Source: an uncultured Bacteroidota bacterium
Lineage (GTDB): Bacteria > Bacteroidota > Bacteroidia > Flavobacteriales > TMED113
DNA: 42,677 bases
NCBI GenBank assembly: GCA_902533035.1
Contig: CACAKI010000006.1
Span: forward strand, 1-42,677
Direction: 5' to 3'
The notes below the pieces were generated by a model, which saw only the letters and a list, made by a program, of their open reading frames with translations, was not told where the DNA came from and searched no databases. Position numbers and translations under genes: made by a program. Every line of letters starts with the position of its first letter. Position 1 is the first letter of the stretch. Of this stretch, positions 23,680-32,306 are shown piece by piece.

Positions 23680-26600
23680 TCTACCAGCTTCTTCAGCAGC
23701 TTGCATTTGTTGTTCAATAAACATTTCAAATATTTCTGGACAATTTGATCCGGCATTCTCTAATTCTTCTTCGCTTGTAATATTACTAAAGAAATCATTT
23801 AAATAATTAGCGCAATTTTCAGTTAAAGTATTATTTAACACTTCTGTAACACATGAGCACATTTCATTTTCTGGTGATTTTGAACTTGTATTAGGGCTAT
23901 TGTTTTGATTTGAGTTAATTAGTATTGAGATACGTTCAAAGTCTACTAACATACTTTCTAAATTAGGATGGTTATTAGTATTAGAAATTTCTGCATAACC
24001 TCTCAATAGTATTAATAAGTTTTCTATTTCAGAACTATATTTTGTTTTGACAAGGTTTTCTATTAATTCAATAGTTTTTTGGAAGTATTTACTAATTAGT
24101 TCATTTGTTTCCATTCTCAGCATTCCATTTTCAGTTTCTATTGCACTATTTAAAGAGTTTGGGATACTGCTTTTTAAAAGGTATAGTGCATTTAATGCTT
24201 GGGTAGCAAATATCAGTTGACTTTGAGTATTCCAATTTAATTGTATATCCTCATTTTTAAAGGAATTAAAATATTTAACTTCTTGATTGTATCTAATTAT
24301 TAAAGGATTTATTAATTTATTTAAGTTGTCAAAATTTATACTTGAAGAATCAGGAGTAATATTATTTTTTAATTCAGACACTTTTTTTTCTACAATCAAA
24401 TCATAATAATTTTCAAGTAATGGCATGTCATATATTTCTAAAGGAATTAATTCAGGCCGTAGTATATTTAATGACTTTTGAATTAAAGAGTCAGCTTTAT
24501 TTAATTTATTTTCTTTAATTAATTGCGAAGTTAGCCTGTTGAAAATATTTTTAAAATTTCTAATCATTCGAGCATTGGTTTCGTCAATGTAAATATTGTT
24601 TGAAATGTCTATACCTCCCCATTCAAATTCTCTCATTATATTATCATATATAATTTCACTATTTATTCTACCGCTTTCATTATTTGTATTTTTAATAGGA
24701 ACAAGTTGATAAACCATCCCATCTAATTGTAAATAATTATTAAGAAATAAAAATGGTTCAGGATTTGCATTTGGATCTCCAATGGTTATTGCAAAACAAA
24801 TGGGGCGTTCCCAATTGTTCTGTTCTATTAGATCTAATATCATTATGCTTTTTTTGTCTAAGCCCCTAACTTGGTGTTTTGAAAAGTCAATTAATAAGCT
24901 ATCTTCTATCAGATTAAAATCTTCTTTGCTTATAATATTATTAGCTAGAACAGTTTCTTTATTGACAGGGATTTTTAATTTTTGCATAGGTGAATAAACA
25001 AATGATTTATTTTTAGAAAGATGTATTTTGGAATAACTCTGATCACTTTTTATCCACTGATTAAAATCTTTCAAGTCAAATATAGTTTCACTAGCTTTTA
25101 TGGAATCTAAAAAAAACAAATCATGCCTGTTTTTATTATGTATATATAAAATTTCACCTATTTTATTCAAAGCTTCACCTCTTTCTTTTTTCGAAATTAG
25201 TTGGAACATATTCTCTAAATAACTTCTTAATTGTAACGATTGTTGTGGGTTTTGTGTTCCAATAATTTCAAGTTGATATTCAAGTGATTTAATATCTTTT
25301 TCATCTTGAATAAGTGTGGAGTAAGGATAAAAATAAATAACATCTCGAGTTCCTTGTTTATATAAATCTCTTTCTATACTAAAAGGAACAGCTTTACCAT
25401 CATAAGCGTCTTTTTTCATTTGATCAATGTACCAATCTGTATTAAGTAAACTTAAATTAACAACTCTGACATCAGTTCTAAAACCTTCTACTTCTTGCAC
25501 ATACCATAGCGGAAAAGTATCATTATCCCCCATAGTAAATAAAATTGCATTAGGTTCACAAGAAGAAAGATAATTTTTTGCAAAATCTCTTGCTGTATAT
25601 CGGTTTGATCTGTCATGGTCATCCCAATTTTGACATGCCATTATAGTAGGAATTCCTAATAGAAAAATTGATATTGAAATCAAAATAGTTTTAGCTAAAT
25701 TTTTTTGACTTGCATCAATTTTATCTAGGATTTTTATTTTTATAAGCTCTAGTATTCCAAATGCGCCAATTCCAGCCCAAATGCAAAATGCAAAAAATGA
25801 GCCGACATAAGCATAGTCTCTTTCTCTAGGTTGATAAGGTGTTTGGTTTAATTGTATAACAATTGCTATTCCAGTAAAAAAGAATAATAAAAAAATGGCC
25901 CAAAAATCTTTTTTTCTTTTTATTAAATGAAAAATGAGTCCAAAAAACCCTAATAAGAAAGGTAATAAAAAATATGTATTATGTCCGGCGTTATTTTTTA
26001 AATGATCCGGTAATTTTTTTTGTGGACCTAAACCAAGGAGATGGTTGTCTATAAAATTAATGCCTGTAATCCAGTTTCCGTTGAATTTATCACCATGCCC
26101 TTGAATATCATTTTGTTTACCTGAAAAATTCCACATAAAGTATCTTACATACATGTGTTTTATTTGATAGTTCCAAAAAAATCTAAGATTTTCCCTAAAA
26201 GAAGGGGTTTTTTTATTTGGTCCACTTATTTCCCCTCCTAACATTTTACTCCAACCTAAATATCCATCATTTGATGACCTTCCATTTATATGTAATGGAT
26301 TGTCACTCCACATTCTTGGAAAAATACTTAGGTCTTCTTTTTTATAAGTAGTTTTCCATTCTTTTCTTCCATCTGAAATAATATACTTATCATTTATTTC
26401 AAAGGTTAAAACTTTAGTATGTTCTTTTTCTAATTCCTCTTTTTTATCTATTGCTTTTTCTTTAGTAGAAAATTCTTCTTTATAAACGAGTTTACCATCA
26501 GGATTTTTCCATTTAAAATTTCTTGTTGTACTTTTTAACTCATAACCTTGCACGTAAACAGGCCTTCCGTCAATGGCTGATGATTCGGTAGAATTAAAGG

Positions 26601-27723
26601 ATTGTCCATAAATTAAAGGATGACTTCCATATTGTTCTCGATTTAGGTATGCAAGTAAACTAACAGCATCTTCTGGGCTATTTTCATCAATAGGGGTATT
26701 TGCATTAGATCTAATTATTAGAACAAAAAAGGAAGAATACCCAATGAGAAAAACTAAAAAACTTAAAATCAGTGTATTTAAATTAGGTAAGTTTTTTCGG
26801 TGAGAGATTATCAGCCCACCTACAATTAAAATGATTAAGAAAAGTAAAAAAGTTAATGTTCCACTGTTAAAATTAAATCCCAATTCATTAACAAAGTATA
26901 ACTCTGTTTTTCCGAATACGTTAACTATTTGAGGAACGATTACATAGAATATTAAACCAAGAATACCAACACCTATAATATTTATAAATATAAATTTCAT
27001 ATTTATTTTAAATCTAATAATGTTGTACAAATAGGAAAAATTAATAAAATTGTAATCCCATCTTGAAGTGTGCCATTTTTTATATAAATAAATACTAGTT
27101 ATTGCAGGAATAGCAAGTAGGTTTAACATATGAACACCAACGGATAATCCAATTAAAAACGCAATAAAAACTAACCATCGATTAGCATATGTTTTTTTAA
27201 ATTCTTTTTCCCATCTAAGTATAGACCAAAAAACAATTGCGGTGAATAAGGAAGACATTGCGTAGACCTCTCCTTCAACAGCTGAAAACCAAAAAGAATC
27301 AGAGAAAGTATATATTAAAGACCCGATCACTCCACTAAAAATTATACAAAATTTCGAAAATGAGGATATGTCATTTTCGTTCTTTTGTATGATGTTTTGA
27401 GTTAATTGGGTGATAATCCAGAACAAAAACATTATAGTTAACGCGCTACATAGTGCTGACATGAAATTTATCATCCACGCCACATTATTTAAATTGCCAA
27501 ATGCTAAATTTGAAAAGAAATTTGCTACAATGACGAAAAAAGGCGCTCCGGGAGGGTGCCCTACTTGGATTTTATGAGCTGTTGCTATATACTCTCCACA
27601 ATCCCAAAAACTGGTTGTGGGTTCTAAAGTTAATATGTAAACTATTAAAGCAATAAAAAATACTAATCCTGCCCCCAGATTATTAAGTGCTGAAAAAGAA
27701 AGGGATTTGATTGAGTTAATCAT
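23674..27723 (-). CDS. DUF2723 membrane protein (TMEM260/O-mannosyltransferase-like) with C-terminal Cys module
   Basis: 1349 residues. The N-terminal half has about a dozen helices. Its first loop, TSFWDCGEYIATAHKIQVGHPPGAPFF (about 34-60), is the DUF2723 signature; the D-C-G-E acidic pair resembles the catalytic loop of protein O-mannosyltransferases (GT-C fold), and eukaryotic TMEM260 belongs to this group. LNQTPYQPRERDYAYVGSFFAF marks a later conserved loop. The C-terminal third is soluble and mostly helical, and the last 65 residues carry four Cys (MCSCVTEV, ENCANYL, SNCPEIF). A role in extracytoplasmic protein glycosylation is inferred from fold family only. Stand-alone gene: convergent with the MBL gene and divergent from tRNA-Gln. 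A possible -7 box TATTTTTG lies at 27753-27746 on the minus strand. Confidence 0.85.
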   Translation of the reverse strand: MINSIKSLSFSALNNLGAGLVFFIALIVYILTLEPTTSFWDCGEYIATAHKIQVGHPPGAPFFVIVANFFSNLAFGNLNNVAWMINFMSALCSALTIMFLFWIITQLTQNIIQKNENDISSFSKFCIIFSGVIGSLIYTFSDSFWFSAVEGEVYAMSSLFTAIVFWSILRWEKEFKKTYANRWLVFIAFLIGLSVGVHMLNLLAIPAITSIYLYKKWHTSRWDYNFINFSYLYNIIRFKINMKFIFINIIGVGILGLIFYVIVPQIVNVFGKTELYFVNELGFNFNSGTLTFLLFLIILIVGGLIISHRKNLPNLNTLILSFLVFLIGYSSFFVLIIRSNANTPIDENSPEDAVSLLAYLNREQYGSHPLIYGQSFNSTESSAIDGRPVYVQGYELKSTTRNFKWKNPDGKLVYKEEFSTKEKAIDKKEELEKEHTKVLTFEINDKYIISDGRKEWKTTYKKEDLSIFPRMWSDNPLHINGRSSNDGYLGWSKMLGGEISGPNKKTPSFRENLRFFWNYQIKHMYVRYFMWNFSGKQNDIQGHGDKFNGNWITGINFIDNHLLGLGPQKKLPDHLKNNAGHNTYFLLPFLLGFFGLIFHLIKRKKDFWAIFLLFFFTGIAIVIQLNQTPYQPRERDYAYVGSFFAFCIWAGIGAFGILELIKIKILDKIDASQKNLAKTILISISIFLLGIPTIMACQNWDDHDRSNRYTARDFAKNYLSSCEPNAILFTMGDNDTFPLWYVQEVEGFRTDVRVVNLSLLNTDWYIDQMKKDAYDGKAVPFSIERDLYKQGTRDVIYFYPYSTLIQDEKDIKSLEYQLEIIGTQNPQQSLQLRSYLENMFQLISKKERGEALNKIGEILYIHNKNRHDLFFLDSIKASETIFDLKDFNQWIKSDQSYSKIHLSKNKSFVYSPMQKLKIPVNKETVLANNIISKEDFNLIEDSLLIDFSKHQVRGLDKKSIMILDLIEQNNWERPICFAITIGDPNANPEPFLFLNNYLQLDGMVYQLVPIKNTNNESGRINSEIIYDNIMREFEWGGIDISNNIYIDETNARMIRNFKNIFNRLTSQLIKENKLNKADSLIQKSLNILRPELIPLEIYDMPLLENYYDLIVEKKVSELKNNITPDSSSINFDNLNKLINPLIIRYNQEVKYFNSFKNEDIQLNWNTQSQLIFATQALNALYLLKSSIPNSLNSAIETENGMLRMETNELISKYFQKTIELIENLVKTKYSSEIENLLILLRGYAEISNTNNHPNLESMLVDFERISILINSNQNNSPNTSSKSPENEMCSCVTEVLNNTLTENCANYLNDFFSNITSEEELENAGSNCPEIFEMFIEQQMQAAEEAGRL

Positions 27724-27794
27724 CTACAGATAATATTTAGAAGAACAAAAATACATTTTTGTATTCTATTTATAACTAACTAACTTATTATTTT

Positions 27795-27824
27795 TTGTTT
27801 CTTATTTTTATTAGTGTAATTTTG
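27795..27824 (+). promoter_or_regulatory. Promoter of tRNA-Gln
   Basis: TTG at 27795-27797, 19-nt spacer, TAATTTTG at 27817-27824, an exact TTG-N19-TAnnTTTG match. Predicted transcription start is near 27830, 8 nt before the tRNA. The rest of the 307-nt gap 27724-28030 holds the tRNA, a second -7 element and a GC-rich hairpin. Confidence 0.75.
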
Positions 27825-27837
27825 GAGTCCTTTAAAT

Positions 27838-27910
27838 TGTCCGATGGTGTAACTGGCAACACGTCTGGTTTTGGTCCAGAAGAGTCTAGGTTCGAGCCCT
27901 AGTCGGACAA
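27838..27910 (+). tRNA. tRNA-Gln (anticodon TTG)
   Basis: 73 nt. The acceptor stem TGTCCGA pairs with TCGGACA, discriminator A at 27910. The D arm is GTGT..ACAC. The anticodon stem TCTGG/CCAGA encloses loop TTTTGGT, so the anticodon is TTG, reading CAA/CAG. The T arm is CTAGG-TTCGAGC-CCTAG. The U1-A72 closing pair is a glutaminyl-tRNA identity feature. CCA is not encoded. It stands directly upstream of nusA, analogous to tRNA (metY) ahead of nusA in E. coli. Confidence 0.96.
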
Positions 27911-27940
27911 CAGTAAAGTGTGGAGTATAAAAAAAAAGTA

Positions 27941-27948
27941 TATATTTG
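27941..27948 (+). promoter_or_regulatory. -7 element of a nusA-infB promoter
   Basis: TATATTTG on the plus strand, 82 nt before the nusA ATG and downstream of the tRNA. No strong TTG is seen at -33. If used, transcription starts near 27954 and the leader of about 76 nt includes the hairpin at 27981-28004. Confidence 0.6.
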
Positions 27949-27980
27949 CACTGTTTTTGTTTTACGATGATAAGAATAGT

Positions 27981-28004
27981 AGGAGGGGGATACCCCTCTT
28001 TTTT
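27981..28004 (+). terminator. GC-rich terminator hairpin in the nusA leader (terminator of tRNA-Gln and/or attenuator)
   Basis: GAGGGG (27983-27988), tetraloop GATA, CCCCTC (27993-27998), then six T (27999-28004); the stem can extend with AG/TT. A pure G/C core followed by a U-tract is a textbook intrinsic terminator and stands out in this AT-rich DNA. It lies between the TATATTTG element and nusA, so any transcript reaching nusA must cross it. Confidence 0.8.
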
Positions 28005-28030
28005 ATTAAGTTTAAATTAAAATTTATAAT

Positions 28031-29272
28031 ATGGATACAGCTGTTTTATTAGAGTCTTTTTCGGATTTTAAGCAAGATAAAAATATTGACAGGGTTACTT
28101 TGATGACTATCGTAGAGGAAGTTTTCAGGGGTGTTTTTGTTAAAAAATATGGTACAGATGAAAATTTTGATATAATTGTTAATGCTGAAAAGGGAGATTT
28201 AGAAATATGGAAAAATCGAACAATAGTTGCAGATGGAGAAGTTGAGGATGTAGATTTTGAGATACAGCTTTCAGATGCTTTAAAAATAGAACCTGATTTT
28301 GAAATAGGTGAAGATTTTCCTGAACAGGTTTTTATGAAAGATTTTGACAGAAGAGCAATACTGACACTAAAGCAAAATTTGGCATCTAAAATCAAAGAAT
28401 ATGATAATAATATTATTTGTGAGAAATATTCTTCTCGAATAGGTGAAATGATTTCGGGTGATGTACATCATATTCGACGTAGAGAGATTATTTTAATTGA
28501 CGATCAAGATAATGAATTAATTCTTGCAAAAGAAGATCAAATACCATCCGATTTTTTTAGAAAGGGAGATACAGTTAGAGCCGTAATTAAAGATGTCAAA
28601 ATAAGAGGAGGAAAACCACTTGTTATTATATCAAGAGTTTCTCCCGAATTTTTGTCTAGATTGTTTGAGTTAGAAATTCCAGAGGTTGCAGATGGAATTA
28701 TTGTTGTTAAAAATGTAAAAAGAATACCAGGAGAAAAAGCAAAAGTATCTGTTGAATCTTTTGATGATAGAATTGATCCAGTTGGAGCATGTGTGGGCAT
28801 GAAAGGATCAAGAATTCATAGTATTGTAAGGGAATTAGGAAATGAAAATATAGATGTTGTTAACTATACAGAGAACACGAAATTATATATTACTCGTGCA
28901 CTGAGTCCAGCAAAAATATCATCTATTAAAATAAATGAAGAAACAAAAAGTGTTGATGTGAACTTAAAACCAGATCAGGTTTCTTTAGCAATTGGTAAAG
29001 GTGGCTATAATATTCGTCTTGCTGGGCAATTAACGGGATATGAAATAGATGTGTATAGAGATATTGATGTTGGAGAAGAAGAGGATGTTCCTTTATCAGA
29101 GTTTTTAGACGAGATAGATGAATGGATTATTGAGGTTTTTAAGAAAATAGGTTGTGATACGGCAAAAAGTGTTTTAGAACTGGATGTTAAGGAATTAGCA
29201 AAAAGAACAGATTTAGAAGAGGCTACCATAGCAGAAATTCACAATATTTTAAAATCAGAATTCGATAAATAA
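28031..29272 (+). CDS. nusA: Transcription termination/antitermination protein NusA
   Basis: Binds RNA polymerase and nascent RNA, enhancing pausing and intrinsic termination. 413 residues, similar to other Bacteroidota. The N-terminal RNAP-binding domain (about 1-125) begins MDTAVLLESFSDFKQDKNIDR. An S1 domain follows (about 130-200, with ISGDVHHIRRREIILID), then KH domains (about 205-345: RIPGEKAKVSVES, DPVGACVGMKGSRIHSIVRELGNENIDVV, LAIGKGGYNIRLAGQLTGYEID), and a short C-terminal helix-hairpin-helix-like region. It is followed after 13 nt by infB. The gene rimP, which normally precedes nusA, is not present; instead tRNA-Gln and a terminator-like hairpin stand upstream, suggesting leader-level control. 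Confidence 0.97.
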   Translation: MDTAVLLESFSDFKQDKNIDRVTLMTIVEEVFRGVFVKKYGTDENFDIIVNAEKGDLEIWKNRTIVADGEVEDVDFEIQLSDALKIEPDFEIGEDFPEQVFMKDFDRRAILTLKQNLASKIKEYDNNIICEKYSSRIGEMISGDVHHIRRREIILIDDQDNELILAKEDQIPSDFFRKGDTVRAVIKDVKIRGGKPLVIISRVSPEFLSRLFELEIPEVADGIIVVKNVKRIPGEKAKVSVESFDDRIDPVGACVGMKGSRIHSIVRELGNENIDVVNYTENTKLYITRALSPAKISSIKINEETKSVDVNLKPDQVSLAIGKGGYNIRLAGQLTGYEIDVYRDIDVGEEEDVPLSEFLDEIDEWIIEVFKKIGCDTAKSVLELDVKELAKRTDLEEATIAEIHNILKSEFDK

Positions 29273-29285
29273 TTAATTAAATACC

Positions 29286-31775
29286 ATGGCGGCTAGAGCA
29301 CCTAAAATTGCAAAAGAACTAAATATTTCTCTTAGTAGAATAGAGGACTTTTTAAAATCAAAGGGGTTTGATGTTCAAATTAAACCCACTACTAAAATAA
29401 GTAATGAGCAACATGATTTATTATTAAAAGAATTTAGTCAAGATGTTACAGATAAAGTTAATATAAAGGAAGCTATAGATTTAAAAAGAAAAGAAAGAGA
29501 GGCTGTTTTAAGTGATGCAAGTCAAGAAAAACAAGATTCTGTTCAAACCCAAATAACAGAAAACATTGAAGAAAAAAACACTGAAAGTAATGAGAAAAAA
29601 ACATTAAAAGAGGATCCTAAACTATTACAAGATGAGGTGGTAGAAAAAGAACAAATTGAAGTAAAAGAGCAAGTCGAAAAAAAAGAGGCTAAAAAATCTA
29701 AGTCAGATGATCAAAAAACACTAAAGGGACCCGTTGTAACTGGGGAAACAATTGATTTAAGTAAGTTTGAAAAAAAGAAGGAAAAAGTAGCATCTTCTTC
29801 ACAAGTTCTCAAAAAAGAAGGTAAGAAAAAAAGAAAAAGAATTTTTAAAGATCAGCCAAAGCAAGAAAAAAAGAAAAACCCTGAAATTGATAATGTCAAA
29901 ATTCAGAAAAAAATAGCAGAAACTTTAGATAAATTAACAAGTAAAGGTAAATCTAGTTCAGTTAAGTTCAGGAAACAGAAGAGAGAAGAAAGAAGGGAAA
30001 AAGCATTGGAAGAACAAAAAATAGCGGATCAAGAAAAATCGATATTAAAAGTAACAGAATTTGTTACTGTGGGAGAGTTGGCAAGCATGATGGATATTAA
30101 CCCAAATGAAGTTATATCCAGTTGTATGACTTTAGGTATAATGGTTGCTATGAATCAAAGATTAGATGCTGAAACACTGACTATTGTAGCAGAAGAATTT
30201 GGATTTCAAGTTGAATTTGTTAGTGCTGAAGTTCAAGAATCTATAGATGAGGAAAAAGATGATGATTCATTATTGTCTACAAGAGCACCAATAGTAACTA
30301 TTATGGGGCATGTTGATCATGGTAAAACCTCACTTTTAGATTATATTAGAAAAGAAAATGTTATTGCAGGTGAATCCGGCGGAATTACTCAACATATAGG
30401 TGCATATGAAGTGACTTTATCTGATAAAAGAAAAATAACTTTTATAGATACTCCTGGTCACGAAGCTTTTACGGCGATGAGAGCTAGGGGAGCTCAAGTT
30501 ACAGATTTAGCTATTATAGTTATTGCAGTTGATGATAATGTTATGCCTCAAACTAAAGAAGCTATATCTCATGCTCAGGCAGCAAATGTGCCTATTGTTT
30601 TTGCATTTAATAAAATTGACAAGCCTAATACAAGTTCAGATAGTCTTAAGGAACAACTGTCAGGTATGAACTTGTTAGTTGAAGATTGGGGTGGTAAGTA
30701 TCAAAGTCAAGATATTTCTGCTAAAACTGGCTTAGGAGTAGAAGAGTTATTAGAAAAAGTTCTATTAGAATCAGATCTTTTAGAATTAAAAGCGAATCCA
30801 AATAGAAATGCAAATGGGACAATTATTGAAGCTTCGCTTGATAAAGGGAAGGGTTATGTCGCTACTATTCTTGTGCAAAATGGAACATTAAATAAAGGTG
30901 ATTTTATTCTTGCTGGTCAGTATACAGGAAAAATAAAAGCAATGTTTGATGAGAGAGGTAATATTTTAGATAAGGCAGGGCCATCTTGTCCAACTGCTAT
31001 TTTAGGTCTAAATGGTGCGCCGAAAGCAGGTGATAGTTTTAATGTTATGTTTGAAGAAAAAGAAGCTAAGCAGATAGCAACAAAGAGAAATCAATTACAA
31101 AGAGAGCAGAGCATTAGAACGCAAAAACATATTACATTAGATGAAATAGGTAGAAGGTTAGCTATAGGTGATTTTCAAGAGTTAAATATTATTGTTAAAG
31201 CGGATGTAGACGGCTCTATACAAGCTTTGAGTGATTCATTTCTTAAATTAACAACTAATCAAATACAAGTTAATGTAATTCATAAAGGAGTTGGTCAAAT
31301 TACAGACTCAGATGTATTGTTGGCTTCAGCTTCTAACGCTATCATTATAGGTTTTCAAGTTAGACCATCAGTTTCTGCTAGAAAATTAGCTGAAAAAGAA
31401 TCCATAGATATTAGAATGTATTCTGTTATTTATGATGCGATAAATGCAGTAAAAGATGCTTTAGAAGGTATGCATGAACCTGAGTTAAAAGAAGAGGTTA
31501 TAGGAAATGTTGAAATTAGAGAAGTTTTCAAGATACCTAAAGTTGGATCTGTAGCAGGTAGTTATGTTTCTGATGGAAAAATAGAAAGAAATTCGGAAGT
31601 TAGGTTAATTAGAGATGGTATAGTAATTTATACAGGAAAATTAGCTTCTTTAAAACGATTTAAAGAAGATGTTAAAGAAGTTTTAAAAAATTATGAGTGT
31701 GGTTTAAATATTGAAAACTTTAACGATATAAAAGTTGGAGATATTATAGAGGCATTTAATCACGTGAAATCTTAG
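29286..31775 (+). CDS. infB: Translation initiation factor IF-2
   Basis: GTPase that brings fMet-tRNA to the 30S subunit and promotes subunit joining. 829 residues. A short N-terminal IF2N-like segment ([26 protein letters not shown]) is followed by a long charged K/E-rich linker (about 60-250) of low complexity, then a second N-domain ([19 protein letters not shown]). The G domain has G1 [13 protein letters not shown] (about 341-353), G3 [15 protein letters not shown] and G4 NKIDKPN. Domains II-IV complete the protein ([38 protein letters not shown]). Co-transcribed with nusA. Its stop overlaps the stop of the SPOR-like gene on the other strand by 4 nt. Confidence 0.98.
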   Translation: MAARAPKIAKELNISLSRIEDFLKSKGFDVQIKPTTKISNEQHDLLLKEFSQDVTDKVNIKEAIDLKRKEREAVLSDASQEKQDSVQTQITENIEEKNTESNEKKTLKEDPKLLQDEVVEKEQIEVKEQVEKKEAKKSKSDDQKTLKGPVVTGETIDLSKFEKKKEKVASSSQVLKKEGKKKRKRIFKDQPKQEKKKNPEIDNVKIQKKIAETLDKLTSKGKSSSVKFRKQKREERREKALEEQKIADQEKSILKVTEFVTVGELASMMDINPNEVISSCMTLGIMVAMNQRLDAETLTIVAEEFGFQVEFVSAEVQESIDEEKDDDSLLSTRAPIVTIMGHVDHGKTSLLDYIRKENVIAGESGGITQHIGAYEVTLSDKRKITFIDTPGHEAFTAMRARGAQVTDLAIIVIAVDDNVMPQTKEAISHAQAANVPIVFAFNKIDKPNTSSDSLKEQLSGMNLLVEDWGGKYQSQDISAKTGLGVEELLEKVLLESDLLELKANPNRNANGTIIEASLDKGKGYVATILVQNGTLNKGDFILAGQYTGKIKAMFDERGNILDKAGPSCPTAILGLNGAPKAGDSFNVMFEEKEAKQIATKRNQLQREQSIRTQKHITLDEIGRRLAIGDFQELNIIVKADVDGSIQALSDSFLKLTTNQIQVNVIHKGVGQITDSDVLLASASNAIIIGFQVRPSVSARKLAEKESIDIRMYSVIYDAINAVKDALEGMHEPELKEEVIGNVEIREVFKIPKVGSVAGSYVSDGKIERNSEVRLIRDGIVIYTGKLASLKRFKEDVKEVLKNYECGLNIENFNDIKVGDIIEAFNHVKS

Positions 31776-32173
31776 AATTCTTTTAAAGGAATGGATTGTT
31801 CTATAATAAAACAATTGGGAAATATGGTTTGTATAGAATCCATTTTTTGTTGTGCTGATATTTTCGTAGTAAAATATTCTGTTGTTACTTTAAAGTAAGG
31901 AGAGTCATAAAAAAAATCAACTTTTTTATTGGGATATAATTTTTCATACTTTAGTTTTTTTTTCCATGTATAGCTTCTGCTTTCGTGATGAAATAATTGA
32001 ATTTTAAAGACATTGATTTTTCTCTCATGTACATTACTATATGTTTTAAAAAGCTTTTGTATTTCTAAACTTTCTAATATTACACAATTAGAATCTAAGC
32101 TCTCTGATTTTTGACCAAACGTATTGGGGCTAATTATAAAAAATAAACAAAGAAATACAGTTACTATTTTCAA
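31772..32173 (-). CDS. Secreted SPOR-like domain protein
   Basis: 133 residues. The signal peptide ([21 protein letters not shown]) is followed by a region that reads as a SPOR-type fold: [10 protein letters not shown] (about 56-65), then [51 protein letters not shown], matching 'f.IQl....YP...v.f..PyfkV..g.f.tr..A......ik..fp..fIV'. SPOR domains bind denuded peptidoglycan glycans. In Flavobacteria a SPOR gene commonly separates infB from the act cluster, as here. It is divergent from actA across a 133-nt gap holding a 25-bp dyad. Similarity is weak at single positions, so the domain call is moderate. Confidence 0.7.
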   Translation of the reverse strand: MKIVTVFLCLFFIISPNTFGQKSESLDSNCVILESLEIQKLFKTYSNVHERKINVFKIQLFHHESRSYTWKKKLKYEKLYPNKKVDFFYDSPYFKVTTEYFTTKISAQQKMDSIQTIFPNCFIIEQSIPLKEF

Positions 32174-32197
32174 TTTTTCATTATTAATTTAAACCTA

Positions 32198-32222
32198 TTT
32201 ATTTAGATTAATTCTAAATAAA
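32198..32222. promoter_or_regulatory. 25-bp dyad between SPOR-like gene and act-cox cluster, probable Fur-type operator
   Basis: Left arm TTTATTTAGATT, central A, right arm ATTCTAAATAAA; 11 of 12 positions pair (outer ten perfectly). The 12-1-12 layout equals that of the dyad before merC but with a different half-site, as expected for two members of one regulator superfamily. The centre (32210) is 66 nt upstream of the -7 element of actA and 37 nt upstream of the SPOR-like ATG. Regulator identity is inferred, not shown. Confidence 0.6.
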
Positions 32223-32275
32223 CAATTTCTTTAAATTTACATATAATATTTCATGTTTTTATGTAAATAGATTTA

Positions 32276-32283
32276 TATATTTG
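32276..32283 (+). promoter_or_regulatory. -7 element of the act-cox cluster
   Basis: TATATTTG, 23 nt before the actA ATG. No good TTG lies 19-21 nt upstream, so the promoter probably depends on an activator or is weak alone. Confidence 0.55.
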
Positions 32284-32306
32284 CTTCCAATATTCTTATA
32301 CAATTG

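Noticed and set aside
28024-28395. 123-codon Ser-rich frame antisense to nusA
   Set aside because: Ser/Lys-rich antisense shadow of the acidic NusA N-terminus; no start context or promoter.
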